Shown here: in pieces, positions 11,883 to 56,367 of the stretch
Position numbering within the stretch: position 1 is the stretch's first letter
Layout of the letters: every line of letters starts with the position of its first letter
Assembly (NCBI GenBank): GCA_018292915.2
Contig: JACVVK020000296.1
Location: forward strand, 74,501-138,500
Reading direction: 5' to 3'
Length of the DNA stretch: 64,000 nucleotides
Source of the DNA: Batillaria attramentaria
Lineage: Eukaryota > Mollusca > Gastropoda > Batillariidae
Program-made: the position numbers and the translations under genes
Notes under the pieces: model-generated
The model's database searches: none
What the model was told of the DNA's origin: nothing
Seen by the model: only the letters and a program-made list of their open reading frames with translations

Positions 11883-12502
11883 CAGTACACACCAAAGACA
11901 CTCGCAGTATAGTACATATACCCGTAAAACACGATCTAGGCCGTGGCATAGTCGAATGAAACTCCACAACACCGAAAAACGCCATGCTGATTGTCGTTTA
12001 GGCCGAGCCTACGGCATTTAGGCCGCCGATTTCGCGTGACTAAATTGGGGCTGTTTAGGCTGCCGTTTAGACCCTGACTACCCCGTTGTCTGTGTCCATG
12101 CATACCGATTTCCGAGATTTAGTCAGAGCCTACGAATTTAGGCAGGGCCTACGCGTTTAGGTCGTGTCCATGCATAGGTCCCTAGGTCGTGTCCATGCAT
12201 AGGTCCCCTGTACACACCAAAGACGCTCGCAGTATAGTACATCTACCCATAAAACACGATCTAGGCCTTGGCATAGTCGAATGAAACTCCACAACACCGA
12301 AAAACGCCATGCTGATTGTCGTTTAGGCCGAGCCTACGGCATTTAGGCCGCCGATTTCGCGTGACTAAATCGGGGCCGTTTAGGCCCTGATTACCCCGTT
12401 GTCTGTGTCCATGCATACCGATTTCCGAGATTTAGTCAGAGCCTACGAATTTAGGCAGGGCCTACGCGTTTAGGTCGTGTCCATGCATAGGTCCCCTGTT
12501 TT
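11883..12502. repeat. tandem module C (about 310 bp, two copies)
   Basis: Two direct copies (about 11883-12190 and 12206-12502) share ACACACCAAAGAC(A/G)CTCGC at the start and GTGTCCATGCATAGGTCCC at the end. The end matches the outer edge of module A, so C belongs to the same family. Inside, short TTTAGGCCG/GCCTACG phrases repeat. Confidence 0.8.
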
Positions 12503-12691
12503 TCGGGCAACGTCCTTCCTTTCAATGGCTCGGAAAGGTTTTTGTCTGTGCAGCATCTGAACGCCCCCCCCCCCCCCACCCCGCTTTTCACTTTCTCCCG
12601 GCAACGTCCTTCCTTTCACTGGCTCTGGCGTTGTTTCCCCCCTCTGAGATTGTCCCCCCTCCCCCCAACATCTTCCGGCGCCCCTGGTTGC

Positions 12692-12975
12692 GATTAAATC
12701 CCTGTTGGTGTTGTGACTTCCCCGACTAAATCAATGTTTACATAAAACTTGCAAGAGCTAGAGGGCTGGTTAAACTTTGGAGGCAGTGACGATATTTACA
12801 AATTTTGTCTGTGAACTAAACTTTTGACATGCAGCCTCACGCAGGACCTCTGGCAAAGGATGCTTGTTCATGTCTTGTGATTTCCCTTCCCTGACAGAAA
12901 TAATTTTCCGAAAATCTGGAAGATCTAGAGGGTTGACCTGAATACCTTGAATTGTAACTGCGAAATCGCAAGATT

Positions 12976-12990
<15 letters not shown>
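12692..12990. repeat. fragment of element D internal repeats
   Basis: Contains TGACTTCCCCGACT, GAGGCAGTGACGATA and TGGAAGATCTAGAGGG, the internal units of the 22.2-kb and 51.3-kb elements described below. It ends in a (CA)n array. Confidence 0.75.

Positions 12991-13025
<35 letters not shown>
12976..13025. repeat. (CA)n microsatellite
   Basis: CA array of about 50 bp, about 290 bp upstream of the putative first exon of the mosaic receptor gene. Confidence 0.98.
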
Positions 13026-13027
<2 letters not shown>

Positions 13028-13311
13028 ATAAAACTCTAGAGTTGGTTGGGTACGTCTACCCGCTACCCTTATTAATTAAACTGCATGAAAGATCTCATTC
13101 CAAGGTCTTCTGTTTTACTTTAGCTGAAATCAGAGTTTTCTCTCACCAGATAACGCGACTGTACGAAATCAATCAGTATTCTGACCTTTACAACCACCGT
13201 GGGGTCAATTTTTTTTTTTTTTTTTTTTTTTTTGGTAATATGTCAGATATCTGTCTGCTGTTTTGTTTGCTGTTAGATGACGTTTTCCATCGATACAGAC
13301 GTGGCTGCGGG

Positions 13312-46252
<32,941 letters not shown>

Positions 46253-48000
46253 AGACTAAACTTGACGTTACAAGTCCTGATGCTTGACTAATGACTTGAG
46301 CAATGACTAATCAGACGTGTACTGTAACGCGTTTCGTGTCAAAGGCAAATATACGAAAAATTGTTTAAGCCATGGTTGCGCTCTTTCCAATTCCCGAAAT
46401 GTGAGCCCGAATTTATGATACCGACATTCTGCACACCTCAAACACAAAATTGGGTAGATGGCATTCATGGTATGCGTGTGATGGGAGGGGAGAACCACGC
46501 TTACTTGCACTGACCTGTCTGAAGTGCAGATGTGACTGGCTGAAAATTTATGAATCTGTGAAGTGCCTCATCTTCCCAAACTACAAGTGGCTACAAGTTT
46601 CTATAGAAAGCAACTGAGTTAGTTTCCTGTCTTTAAAGTCCTAGATTAGCCGCGAATTTGTCTTTGTTGCTTGCGCGGCGTTAATCCCTAAATAACCAAC
46701 TAACTAACTTCATAGTCCTAGCGGTTTTTGCTTGTTCTATGACAACCTCAAATTCAGTCAGTTATAAACGAATTTCCTTGGGCAAAATAGTTTAATATGT
46801 TCAAATGTTGAAATGATTGTCACACTGTACTATGCTATCGTCAATTATCTGCTTTGATTAATTTAAACGGCTGTCGCAGAGCGCCATTTTCAGTAATTTG
46901 CCCTAAAATTGATTTTTCCTTCAGAATTTGTTTGACAGTATATCTCTTGGTATTAATCTTGTATTTTTGTGGTTTCGTTGTGTATTCTTGTGCGTATAAG
47001 TGTAAGAGTTTGTGTACACGCAAAGCCTTACATCCACATAAGCCTGACGAATGCTTCAAGGTTGTTGAAAGTATAGATTATATTGAACTGCTTTGCTGTG
47101 AACGAAAAAAAAAAAAAAGCTGCTTACATAAGTCTTGAACTTATTCCCTACATCGTTTGCAGATGTTTTGTACGGCAAAGCTGTGTAAAATGCCCCTCTC
47201 CGTATGCTTCTTCTTCTGAGTTTTGTCTGTATTTTCGACCATGCATAAGATTTACCGACATAAGATTGGAGCTGTGTTTATAGACCGATTATAGCGTGTA
47301 TAATGCATACAGCTTCACAGTTAGAGCCTTGTTAAACTACTACATTTTTTCCTCGTATAATTCATAGGACAAACAATTTGCTCATGATCTTACATATGCG
47401 AACGTCGCACATTCAGAGTCAGACTACACGTTTGAAACAATGTCTAAGGGTATTATATTTGTAAGAGCTTCTCCTTTTGGTTTGGAAATTAACATACTGT
47501 GCCGTCCATGTCCACATAATCGTAAACAGATGTAGCGGTTAGAAAACAATCAGATGGTTCACCGCTTTGCTCTTTCCGTTGCCTTCACACATCTATCATT
47601 TTTGTAATCATGTCAACTTTTGCAGATCTTCATAGGTACCTTACGATAATTTAAACATTTGTATGTTAGTCGATCGCAGTCTAGCAACAGCTTGGGAAGT
47701 TGTAACTTCACGCTGCGCTGTAAAAGTCAGTCAGGACTGATGTTTTTCATATTGTGTCTTGCCGTTTAAAAGAAATAGCAAGCTAACTTAATTTCAGCTC
47801 ATCAAACAGGTACAGTAGGCCATAGCAGTAATACACTTACAGATTACAAATGAAAATAGGCTGATCGAACAGGAAATAATCTGTAAAATGCAACAATCCG
47901 TAATCCAAACAAAACATACGCATATAACCGCTTCTCGCATGTATTTGATTGGATCGTATATTGCAAGCCTTAATCTTAAAATATTGTAATAAATGCCTTA
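46253..48000 (+). other. likely 3' UTR and 3' flank
   Basis: No further exon is seen. AATAAA occurs at 47988-47993 and an A-run near 48060, so the UTR could be up to 1.7 kb; nearer cleavage is possible. A short GCCGCGAATTTGTCTTTGTT repeat near 46650 recurs at 59361. Confidence 0.4.
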
Positions 48001-48211
48001 AAAATCCATTTTGCTGTGTTTTCTTTAGGAGTCAATGGAGTGATTGATGAAAATAAAATGAAAAAAAAAAGCCGAAACAAAATTTTTAGAATTTGTAATA
48101 TAATTGTGTATAGCGACGTTGGTGGTTTAGAGATGTGACTACTGTGACTAGGTGGTAAAAAATAGGGACAAGCTGTAAGAACAATCTGATAGCATTACAT
48201 ACGTATTTTCC

Positions 48212-49406
48212 CAAGACACCTTCTATGACCTTGACCTTGCACCAAGGTCATTCAAATGAGACCTGTAAGGGAAGAGCTTATCAGTGACTATCATTATACC
48301 AAGTTTGATAGCTCTAGTTTTTGTAGTTTCTGTACAAATGGTGATGTAAAATTTCACAACAGACAGCTGTAATGACCTTGACCTTGAGTCAAGGTCATTC
48401 AAATGGGTATGGCTGCATAGGTCTCGATGCTGTCTATCATTGTGCCTTATTTGGTGCCTCTGCTGTTTGTTGTTTCCAAGAAAAATGCTAACGTTAAAGT
48501 CTCCGCAAAACATGTTAAATGGCCTTGACCTAGACTCAAGGAAGTTGAACACAAGTATGCCAGTACAGGTTTTGTCAATATCTATCATCATGCAGAGTTT
48601 GATGCCTCTAGTACCCCTACATTCTGAGAAAACAGCAATTTTAAATTTCCATTGAGACAGCTTTGATGACCTTGTCCTTCGTTCAAGGTCATTCAAAATG
48701 GTATTTCTTGAAAGGTCTTACTACTGTTTATCAGCAAGCCAGCTTTGGTGCTTCTGCTGTTTATTGTTTCTGAGGGAATGCCAATGTTAAGATTTTGGAA
48801 GGTTTTCCGCAAAACTGCTTGTATGGCCTTCACCTTGACTCAAATTTACTGAATACAGTATAACAGTAAATGTGTTGTCAATGTCTATCATCATGCAAAG
48901 TTTGATGTCTCTGGCTTTTCTAGATTCTGAGGAAATGCCAATGTGAAATTTCCAAACAGACAGCTTTAGTGACCTTGACCTTGGGTCAAGGTCAACCATT
49001 ATGGTATGTTTTGAAAGGTCTTACGGCTGTCTATCAGCGTGCCAAGCTTGGGCCTTCTGCTGTTCATTGTTTCTGAGAAAATGCCAATGTTAAGGTTTCG
49101 GAAGGTGTTACGCAAAACTGCTTGCCTGGCCTTGACCTTGACTTAAAGTCACTGAATACAGGTATGTCAGTAAAGATGTTGTCAATGTCTATCATCACGC
49201 AAAGTTTGATATATCTGGCTTTTCTAGATTCTGAGAAAATGCCAATGTAACATTTCCAAACAGACAGCTTTAGTGACTTTGACCTTGGGTCAAGGTCAAT
49301 CATTATGGTATTTTTTGAAAGGTCTTATGGCTGTCTATCAGCAGGCCAATTTTGGTGTCTCTGCTATTTGTAGATTCTGAGAAAAGGCCAATGTTAAGGT
49401 TTACTG

Positions 49407-49455
<49 letters not shown>

Positions 49456-49505
49456 GACGGAGGATTATTACATAGACTCACTTTGTTACACAAGTGAGCC
49501 AAAAA
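48212..49505 (-). mobile_element. Pearl/HINE-like element, copy 3
   Basis: Reverse copy. The outer end at 49505 reads, on the minus strand, TTTTTGGCTCACTTGTG then the microsatellite (49411-49452) and tandem 150/304-bp units with CCTTGACC...GGTCAAGGTCA. Truncated at the 48.2-kb side, so the hairpin/CTAG end is missing. More diverged than copies 1 and 2. Confidence 0.78.
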
Positions 49506-49579
49506 CTGCTGTTAATACATGTACAATGTGTAATGCGTGTCTGTCTCTAAAACAAATTACCTCAAAAATGTTTTCGCAG

Positions 49580-49736
49580 GTTAATCATACACACGTACCC
49601 AGTTTCCCTCCATTTTGTACCAACCATGCTGATGTATATGAATATCATCCGGATGACTCTGTCCCTATCCCTATGACAACACGTACTATACTGTTTGACA
49701 CCTCGAACACAAGAACAAAAGTGTCACCGACGGCAG
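49580..49736 (+). pseudogene. orphan exon-like segment, extracellular or stalk part
   Basis: After GTTTTCGCAG comes an open, protein-like stretch: VNHTHVPSFPPFCTNHADVY, DDSVPIPMTTRTILFDTSNT, TKVSPTA, ending GCAG|GTGAAC, phase 1. No family recognised. With the next entry it looks like the juxtamembrane part of a type I membrane protein. Confidence 0.4.
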
Positions 49737-50144
49737 GTGAACCGCCGGACCAAAAGTAGCCCATCATCTTGGAGTAGGACACCTCGGGAACCAAGTTCAG
49801 GTAACTTGTGAGCGCTTGTATGTCTCCGCCGGAGGGTTATCTCCCTTGTACTTCTTCTCCATGTCGTAGAAACGACCCTTCAGCGGTTGGATTTTGCCTA
49901 TATGGCGAAAATAATTATCATAGTTAAATACCATTACTGGATCACGTGTCAGCTACCAGCCTGAATGTGGTTTTTGTATCTACTTCCCACTCCCTAGCAA
50001 AATTCAAGCCTTCAAGAGGTCTGTCACGAGAATTGTGTACAGACTCATTAGTTGCAATGTTTATCCCACACTGTCGACATTTGCAGGAAAATATAGAATT
50101 ATACATTATTGTTATAAGAATAGGAGTGCTATATCACTCCACAG

Positions 50145-50269
50145 CGCCGGATGAGAAATACGACAGCGCGAATATTGGTCCCATCGCTTGAGCAGTCACA
50201 GCAGTTCTCATCGTCGTCATTATCGCCCTTATTGTCGTCAGGATCTGCTTTTGGGGAAGACGGTCATGA
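50145..50269 (+). pseudogene. orphan transmembrane exon with in-frame stop
   Basis: After CACTCCACAG, phase 1 fits the preceding segment: APDEKYDSANIGPIA, then TGA at 50189-50191, then AVTAVLIVVIIALIVVRICF and WGRRS before a second stop. The hydrophobic run plus basic WGRR border is a good membrane helix interrupted by the stop. It resembles exon 28 in plan (NIG... / NVG... start, basic end). Confidence 0.45.
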
Positions 50270-51257
50270 TGCGTGCAAATTATTCTGTTCTGTCTTTGTT
50301 TAAAAAACAAAATAGACAGATTGTTAACTGTTAATAGAATCCAATGTTTTTCACTGGTACCAAAAAACAACAACAACAACAAAAAAAAAAAACCTAGTAC
50401 ATTTTTCCAGGCCCCTAGAGTTTATGAAATAATTTTACCTTGACGTGTATGTTTGATATGTAAGCAAAACTTAAAAGGGAAATAATTCTTATTTCGGTTT
50501 TGTCATAATTGTTATCATGGTGGATAATTATGTAGCAGCCAGAAAACGCACTGATTCATGGCTTGGGTCGTCGGTATCATAAATATAGTAATCCCCAATG
50601 ATTCCTGAAAATGGTCAGACCTTTATACACTGTCTTACTTCTCTCAAATACCAGCATCCGAAAGGCTCTAATGCAGGGATTTCCAATGATCTCGTTCTCC
50701 ATGATACGTAGTGTTGTCTCTTCGTTTGTCAGTTTTTCTCCTGAGAAACCCACTGATAATTTCTTCTTTATTCTTTGGAGACTGACAATGAATTTTACGT
50801 GTGTCAGGCATACAACTACAACAACGTTAGGGAATACTTTTCACCGACTGCATGTAATCCATGAATCAGAATCAGTCACTTGGGACACAATATAACATCT
50901 GAAACCATTGTGGTGACTTGGGTTGGTGTATATGCTGCTCTACGCGCGTAGAATCGTAGCGCATATAGAAACGATAGGCCAAAGAAAGTCATATTTCTCT
51001 ACTATCAGAAGCCGCAAAGTCACGAAAATGGCCGCAAATGGCCAAGGGGAACATGTCCACATTTGGCATTTAAGTTAAATGGTAGCTATAACTTCACATC
51101 AGCATTTTCCCAGGAACTACAAACTTTGATCATTCTCCATACACGGGCGTTATCTCACTCCCGTCCTTCGAACAACATACAGTACACGACAGGTGACCAA
51201 AGCAACAACCCTTTCGTACAGAGAATAACTGGCTGTCGTCTAAGCAGCCGCATGAGC
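50270..51257. other. intergenic, no gene seen
   Basis: No exon with both splice sites and no known repeat is visible here. Confidence 0.5.
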
Positions 51258-52628
51258 AACAAGGAGGAACGGCCCCGTCCTACAAAGTTGTTTCTCCAAA
51301 CTTCATTTTATTTTGTCTTTGTTGTTATTGTTGCTGGTTCTCCCCTGTCCAAGTTCTACCAATGACACTAGATCCTCTACGACCTCGACCGATTAGCCAC
51401 GTGACTGGGAGTGGGGCCGGGTGGGGGAAGAAGGGAGGGAGAGAGAGAGAGAGAGGCAGAGAGAGAGGGTAAGTGGGTGGGTGGGTGGGTGTTTAGGAGT
51501 TTAACGGCCTTTTCCCCCCACATAAGGGTAATATCAAAGACGGGGCAACGAGAAAAAGGCCAGCACAAATATTTGGCCCCAGCGGCCAGGATTCGAACTC
51601 TCGGCCCAAGCATTGAAAGTCCAACGCTCTACCATTCGGCCACCCTGGCTCCCCAGAGAGAGAGAGAGAAAGAGAGAGACGTCAGTTCCGTGATCTAAAC
51701 ATTTGACGTCAGCCTCAGGCAGGTCGTCATACAGAGAGAGAGAGATGACGTCAATTCCGTGAAGTAAACTTTCGACGTCAGCCTCTAGCACTGAGATCGT
51801 CTGAGGATGCTTGTTCATGTCTTGTGATTTCCCTGTTGGCTTTGTGACTTCTCCGACTGAATTATTTTTCACATGAAATCTGGAAGATCTAGAGGGCTGA
51901 TGAAATGTCGGAAGCAGTGGCGATACTTGCAGATTTTGTCTGTGAACCAAACATTTGACGTCAGCCTCACGCTGCTCGTCTGACAGATGATACTTCTACA
52001 TATCTTGTGATTTCCTTGTTGCTTTTGTGACTTCCGTGACTGAATTAATTTTGACATAAAGTCTGGAAGATCTAGAGAGCTGATGAAACGTGGAGTTAAG
52101 TGCCTTGGTTTGTACTTACGAAATTGCAAAATTGGAACTTTTTTGACCGGCGCTTCTCGCAGAAACGTGAAAAATGTGTTTATCTAAAAGCTCTGCTATT
52201 CTTAATACTAAAGCTATAATAGTGCAGCAGTTCATGTCATATGTGCAGTTGGCACAAGTGACAAAAATACCGGAATGATGAGTAATTTGAAGGAGTCTTT
52301 TCATAGATATTTGGCCTTATATGCAAACCACCCCTACCTCGGAAATATTTTTGTTACACAACACCTGTCAGAGCTACATAGCTGTGTTACGAAAACAGGC
52401 AGTATAATTGGATGATCTTCCCAATTTCAGAAAATGAAGCCATTTGAACATTTTTTTCGAAAAAATTCGTAACATGACCGATTTTTAAAAATCGGCGATA
52501 ACTCTTTTGAGAATGCAGTAGGCTAAAAATCGTGAAAAATAGGTCTGGAGAAGGTGAATTCCCATTTTATCTCAAAGTAAAAAGGTCTCCAACGAGGTGG
52601 TTTAGCTGATAGCCATCATTACATCCGT

Positions 52629-52664
<36 letters not shown>

Positions 52665-52861
52665 TTCCCGCCAAAAAGAACGCAGCAGCAAAGTGTGCAC
52701 GTAAGGTGTCTATGACGCAGATTTCGTTACGTCACTGTGTACGTGAAAGTAAGTATTGTGTGGAGAAACGTCACAGTCTTATTTTGTATCACTGAAACTT
52801 GCTGCTGCGCGTAGCAAAATCTGCCCCGTCTCATAAAGTTGTTTCTCTATAGAGAAACAAC
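51258..52861. mobile_element. element D, copy 2
   Basis: Same ends as the 22.2-kb copy: GGAACGGCCCCGTCCTAC at the left and the TTTCTCTATAGAGAAA palindrome at 52861. Contains the SINE, the GGAAGATCTAGAG units (51760-52090) and the long unique part. It lacks the hAT-like MITE, so shows the pre-insertion site. No clear target duplication could be found around this copy. Confidence 0.8.
51475..51654 (-). mobile_element. SINE, copy 11, inside element D copy 2
   Basis: Full-length reverse SINE flanked by (GA)n, at the same relative place as the SINE in copy 1 of element D. Confidence 0.88.
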
Positions 52862-53331
52862 TTAACAAAACATTGCTTGCAGCCAGTGAAGAGAGCAAGC
52901 GAAGCATAAGGACGAATGTACTATAAGATGCAGGGTCATTGATAACTGGCTACACTGCTGGGACGCAACGTACACGGTACATTTTCGAGAAACGTTCGCC
53001 TAATTGGCCTGAGGTCCACGCCTGTGCAAAAACAACTGCACACGATGATCCTACACTACTTCTCAGTCCAGTCGGGTGGCAGCGCTAGTACTTGACAGTG
53101 CTCACAATCTGAATGACGGGTGGGTTACTGTGTGAGAGAGAGGAAAGTGTTTATGTGTTTTTGTGTTTACATAATAATAATGTTGAACGTTTGAGTCTAC
53201 CATGTGTTATCTTATGTGCCTTGAATTTTGAAACGCCACGCCGCATTTTGCCGTTGAAATCTCATTTCACTTTCAGTTGCTTTTAAAATTTGCGTGTGTG
53301 TTACAGACTGCTGGCCGATTCATCATTCGTC
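52862..53331 (+). promoter_or_regulatory. 5' flank of the GIMAP-like gene
   Basis: Holds no recognised repeat. TTTCACTTTCAGTTGCTTTT at about 53266 resembles an interferon-stimulated-response-like GAAANNGAAA element read on the opposite strand, but this is a single weak motif. I see no clear TATA box with start site. Confidence 0.2.
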
Positions 53332-53458
53332 ATGGACATCCAAAGTCTAGAGTTGCCTTCCAGCACTTCCTACGTGGTGCCATTGATGTTGGTGCTGTCA
53401 CTTCTACTGCTGTTCAGACACCAACTAGCAGGCTGGTTTCTGAGAAAACCACAAACAG
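53332..53458 (+). CDS. GIMAP-like exon 1: membrane anchor
   Basis: ATG at CATTCGTCATGGAC starts MDIQSLELPSSTSY, then VVPLMLVLSLLLLFRHQL and AGWFLRKPQT. The hydrophobic run of about 14 residues followed by His/Arg/Lys suggests a signal anchor. Donor ACAG|GTAACC, phase 1. Confidence 0.75.
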
Positions 53459-53613
53459 GTAACCAATATTCAACAGGCCAGCGAATCGTTTACGATAAAA
53501 CCGATTTATTTCAGTGTTATATGTTGGAACTAGTCAAACAGCAAACAAAAGGAAGCTATTTCCAGCTTGTAGATTTGCAGAAATATCCTCAGCCAGTCAA
53601 CGCGCGCGCGCGC

Positions 53614-53700
<87 letters not shown>

Positions 53701-55806
53701 AGTAACCGTCCAATACCATTCATTGCAATCTGGTTTAACTGGTTACCGGGTAGGATGGTAAGAGGAGAGACTGGGCTTGGTTTCATGCATAGTTGCATAG
53801 ATTTCTTAATCAGACTAATTTCATCTTTGCTGAGTAAACTTATATGAGTGCGACTGTACGCTCGAAATACTCTAAATTGGTAATTAACGCAGCTCTTAAC
53901 ACGATACAATGTTGTTTACATTTTGCGCGAGTGATCGCGTATTCAAAGTCTACGACTGGCGCTCGGTGTCATCGAGTACGCCTCTGTTGGCTCAGTGCCA
54001 GCATCAGAGACGCTATTTCCCCGCCCAGCTGTCTAACTGGTGTGAAGACTAAGAACGATCTGTGAGCACACAAATGCTAGAATACAGATTTCTTAACATT
54101 TCAGTTTCTGATGAGGACACCCTGCGTCTGGTCGTGTTTGGGAAAACCGGAGCTGGCAAAAGCTCGACATGCAACACCATTATTGGGAAGAAGGCGTTTC
54201 GTGTTGGACAAGGGGTGGCCTCCGGCACGCAACACTGTCAGTCGGAGTTGGCGACGGTTAACGGTCGAGCTATTTCGGTTTGTAAACAATTTTCCTATCT
54301 CTGTTTTACTCTATTTTCGTCAGGTATTTTCAGGTGTTTATGATATTGTCTTTTACTCTCTTGTCGTCAGGTATTTTCAGGTGTTTATGATATTGTCAAA
54401 AGTATCAGCCAATAGGCAGAAACAATCATGCATTCATACCTGTTTACTAAGAACATTGTTGTCGTCTAAACAGTTTCAAGCAGTCACAGTGGCCAGCTCG
54501 ATCTACATAGGGTTTTGTTTAATATGATTTTTTATATGATCATATGTATGAAACAGATGCTGGTTTCCCATACGATAGTTCCGCCTGGTCTCTCTCGCAT
54601 TTAATGATTTATGTTAACAAAAATAAATACGGTAAATTAAAATTAGCAAGTATTTCTACAAGTTGTTACAGAAGTTTGTGCTAGAGGGCAAAATGGTGAC
54701 TCTCGTGTTCCCCCCTATTACTCACTAAACTCTCATTAGCTGCCCACAACAGCTGCAGCCCAGATTTACCAAAAATATGAATTTGGAAATACAGTTAAGC
54801 AGGGCGGGTAGGTGCTGGAGGGTTTGACGTACTTTTCCGCCACATGCAGGAGATGTGAAAGACGTGCCAACGAGAAAAAGACCAGCACAAAATGTTCGGA
54901 CCAGACAGGGATTCGAACTCACGACCCGAGCATTAAATGACCAGCGCACTGCCTGTTGCCTATCCACAGCTAAGCAGCATTATGCTACGATGAACTAAAC
55001 ATTAGGGCGGACTAACACTCCTTTATCTAGTGGATAGCGCGCCTTTCTGTGGACTAGAGGCAGTATTGCAGATTCCGTTTTGTTTCTTTCCAAAGGTTGT
55101 GGATACCCCTGGTGTCCACGCGACAGACAGGAGCACAGAAGATGTGGCCAACGAAATCGCCAAGTGTATCCTGCTGTCTTCACCAGGACCTCACGCCTTC
55201 CTCATGGTCATCAACCTCAACCAGAGATTCACGGACCAAGAATACGCCGCCTACACAATGCTCAAAGAACTCTTTGGTCCTGAAGTGAAGAAGTACGTCA
55301 TTGTGGCATTCTCCTGGGCGGATCAGCTGGAACAAACTTCAATTGAGAACTATCTGCGCGATGTTCCGGGGCGTCTGAAGGAAATTTTATCTGAAACTGG
55401 TAAACGTTATCTCGTCTTCAACAATAAGGGAGATAAATCCACCAAAGCTCAACAAGTCCGACAACTTCTGTCTCTTCTGGGGGCTTCAGAGACGAGGTCG
55501 ATCTCCTACTTTGAAAGTTCCTCCACCAAAGAGGCTGAAACGGAGTTTAATCAAAGGGTGCAGCAGACTATGAAACGGGAACATATTTCACCTTGGAAAG
55601 CTAAAGAAAGAATTCTGAAAGGGGTAGAAGCTAACAGCGAGGAAGTGCTGATAAGGCGTGTTAAAACAGCACTAGGCATCGTTGAAAAACTTGCAAACGC
55701 GACGGCTATGATGGCTCCTTTGTTCGGAAAGCAGACTGTAGCCACTAGGGCAGCAGCCGTTGCAGCTTGTGCAAAGGAAGCCCAGAATGTCTGTACAGTC
55801 ATGTAG
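53332..55806 (+). CDS. AIG1/GIMAP-type GTPase (3 exons)
   Basis: Join 53332-53458, 54105-54277, 55096-55806; 336 residues, all phases match. AIG1-type G domain: G1 GKTGAGKSS (55-63), G3 VVDTPG (101-106), the IAN-specific conserved box SSPGPHAFLMVINLNQRFT, a G4-like FSWADQLE, and VFNNKGDKS. GIMAP proteins bind GTP, assemble on membranes and act in lymphocyte or innate immunity; molluscs have many copies. Unusual are a hydrophobic N-terminal anchor (VVPLMLVLSLLLLF) and a C-terminal CTVM box. The G4 position has WAD rather than NKxD, as GIMAPs often vary there. A function in immunity is inferred from family only. Confidence 0.9.
53602..53697. repeat. (CG)n(TG)n microsatellite
   Basis: About 13 CG units passing into about 34 TG units in GIMAP intron 1; alternating purine-pyrimidine over 96 bp, a strong Z-DNA candidate. 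Confidence 0.98.
54105..54277 (+). CDS. GIMAP-like exon 2: P-loop
   Basis: VSDEDTLRLVVFGKTGAGKS, TCNTIIGKKAFRVGQG and SELATVNGRAIS. Acceptor CTTAACATTTCAG, donor TTCG|GTTTGT, phase 0. Confidence 0.92.
54803..54970 (-). mobile_element. SINE, copy 12, degenerate
   Basis: GTACTTTTCCGCCACATGC, GAAAAAGACCAGCACAAA and GGGATTCGAACTCACGACCC, the SINE in reverse with many changes, in GIMAP intron 2. Confidence 0.8.
55096..55806 (+). CDS. GIMAP-like exon 3: rest of G domain, C-terminus
   Basis: Acceptor TTTCCAAAG, then VVDTPGVHATDRS. 236 codons to the TAG at 55804-55806. After the G domain comes a helical region (KAKERILKGVEANSEEVLIR, IVEKLANATAMMAPLFG, AAAVAACAKEAQ) and NVCTVM at the end. Confidence 0.93.
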   Translation, partial: VVDTPGVHATDRSTEDVANEIAKCILLSSPGPHAFLMVINLNQRFTDQEYAAYTMLKELFGPEVKKYVIVAFSWADQLEQTSIENYLRDVPGRLKEILSETGKRYLVFNNKGDKSTKAQQVRQLLSLLGASETRSISYFESSSTKEAETEFNQRVQQTMKREHISPWKAKERILKGVEANSEEVLIRRVKTALGIVEKLANATAMMAPLFGKQTVATRAAAVAACAKEAQNVCTVM

Positions 55807-55835
55807 AAAGCACAGTTATCATGATCGTAATTTTT

Positions 55836-56088
55836 CACTTCCCTCATTGTTTATCTCTAGAAAACTACTCTCTGTTCCTTCCTCTTTGTGACGACAGCAG
55901 CTATCAGCTAACTCTGACAACAAAATTATGTACAGAGACTGTGATCACCAAAAACGTCTCTTCAACCACCTTGCAATCAGAAACTGCACAATTTATGTAC
56001 AAGCAATCTGTCTTGCTCACTCTCCAAAGTTCATTTCCCACCAATAAAAGGTTTAAGTGGTGGAAAAGGACGTTAAACTCCCAAACAC

Positions 56089-56142
<54 letters not shown>

Positions 56143-56367
56143 TTTAAATGTATTAAGTTTTTATTCCGTTGCAGATAGTGTTTTACCAACGTCTTCAATG
56201 ATTTCCTGGCCGTATATTTTTCTTTTCTTTTCTTTTTGTCATAATCTTCTTTTCAAATTTCTTTCTTTTATGGTAGTGTAACAACGGCAACTTTGAAAAT
56301 GGTCTTTGTATGCCTATACGTCTTTTCGCTGTAAAATGAACGACCATTGTCGTTGTCGTTGTCGTTG

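Noticed and set aside
53290..53847. A 185-codon frame over the GIMAP-like exon 1
   Set aside because: It reads exon 1 in another frame and continues through (CG)n(TG)n; the 53332 frame gives a sensible anchor and the right splice phase.
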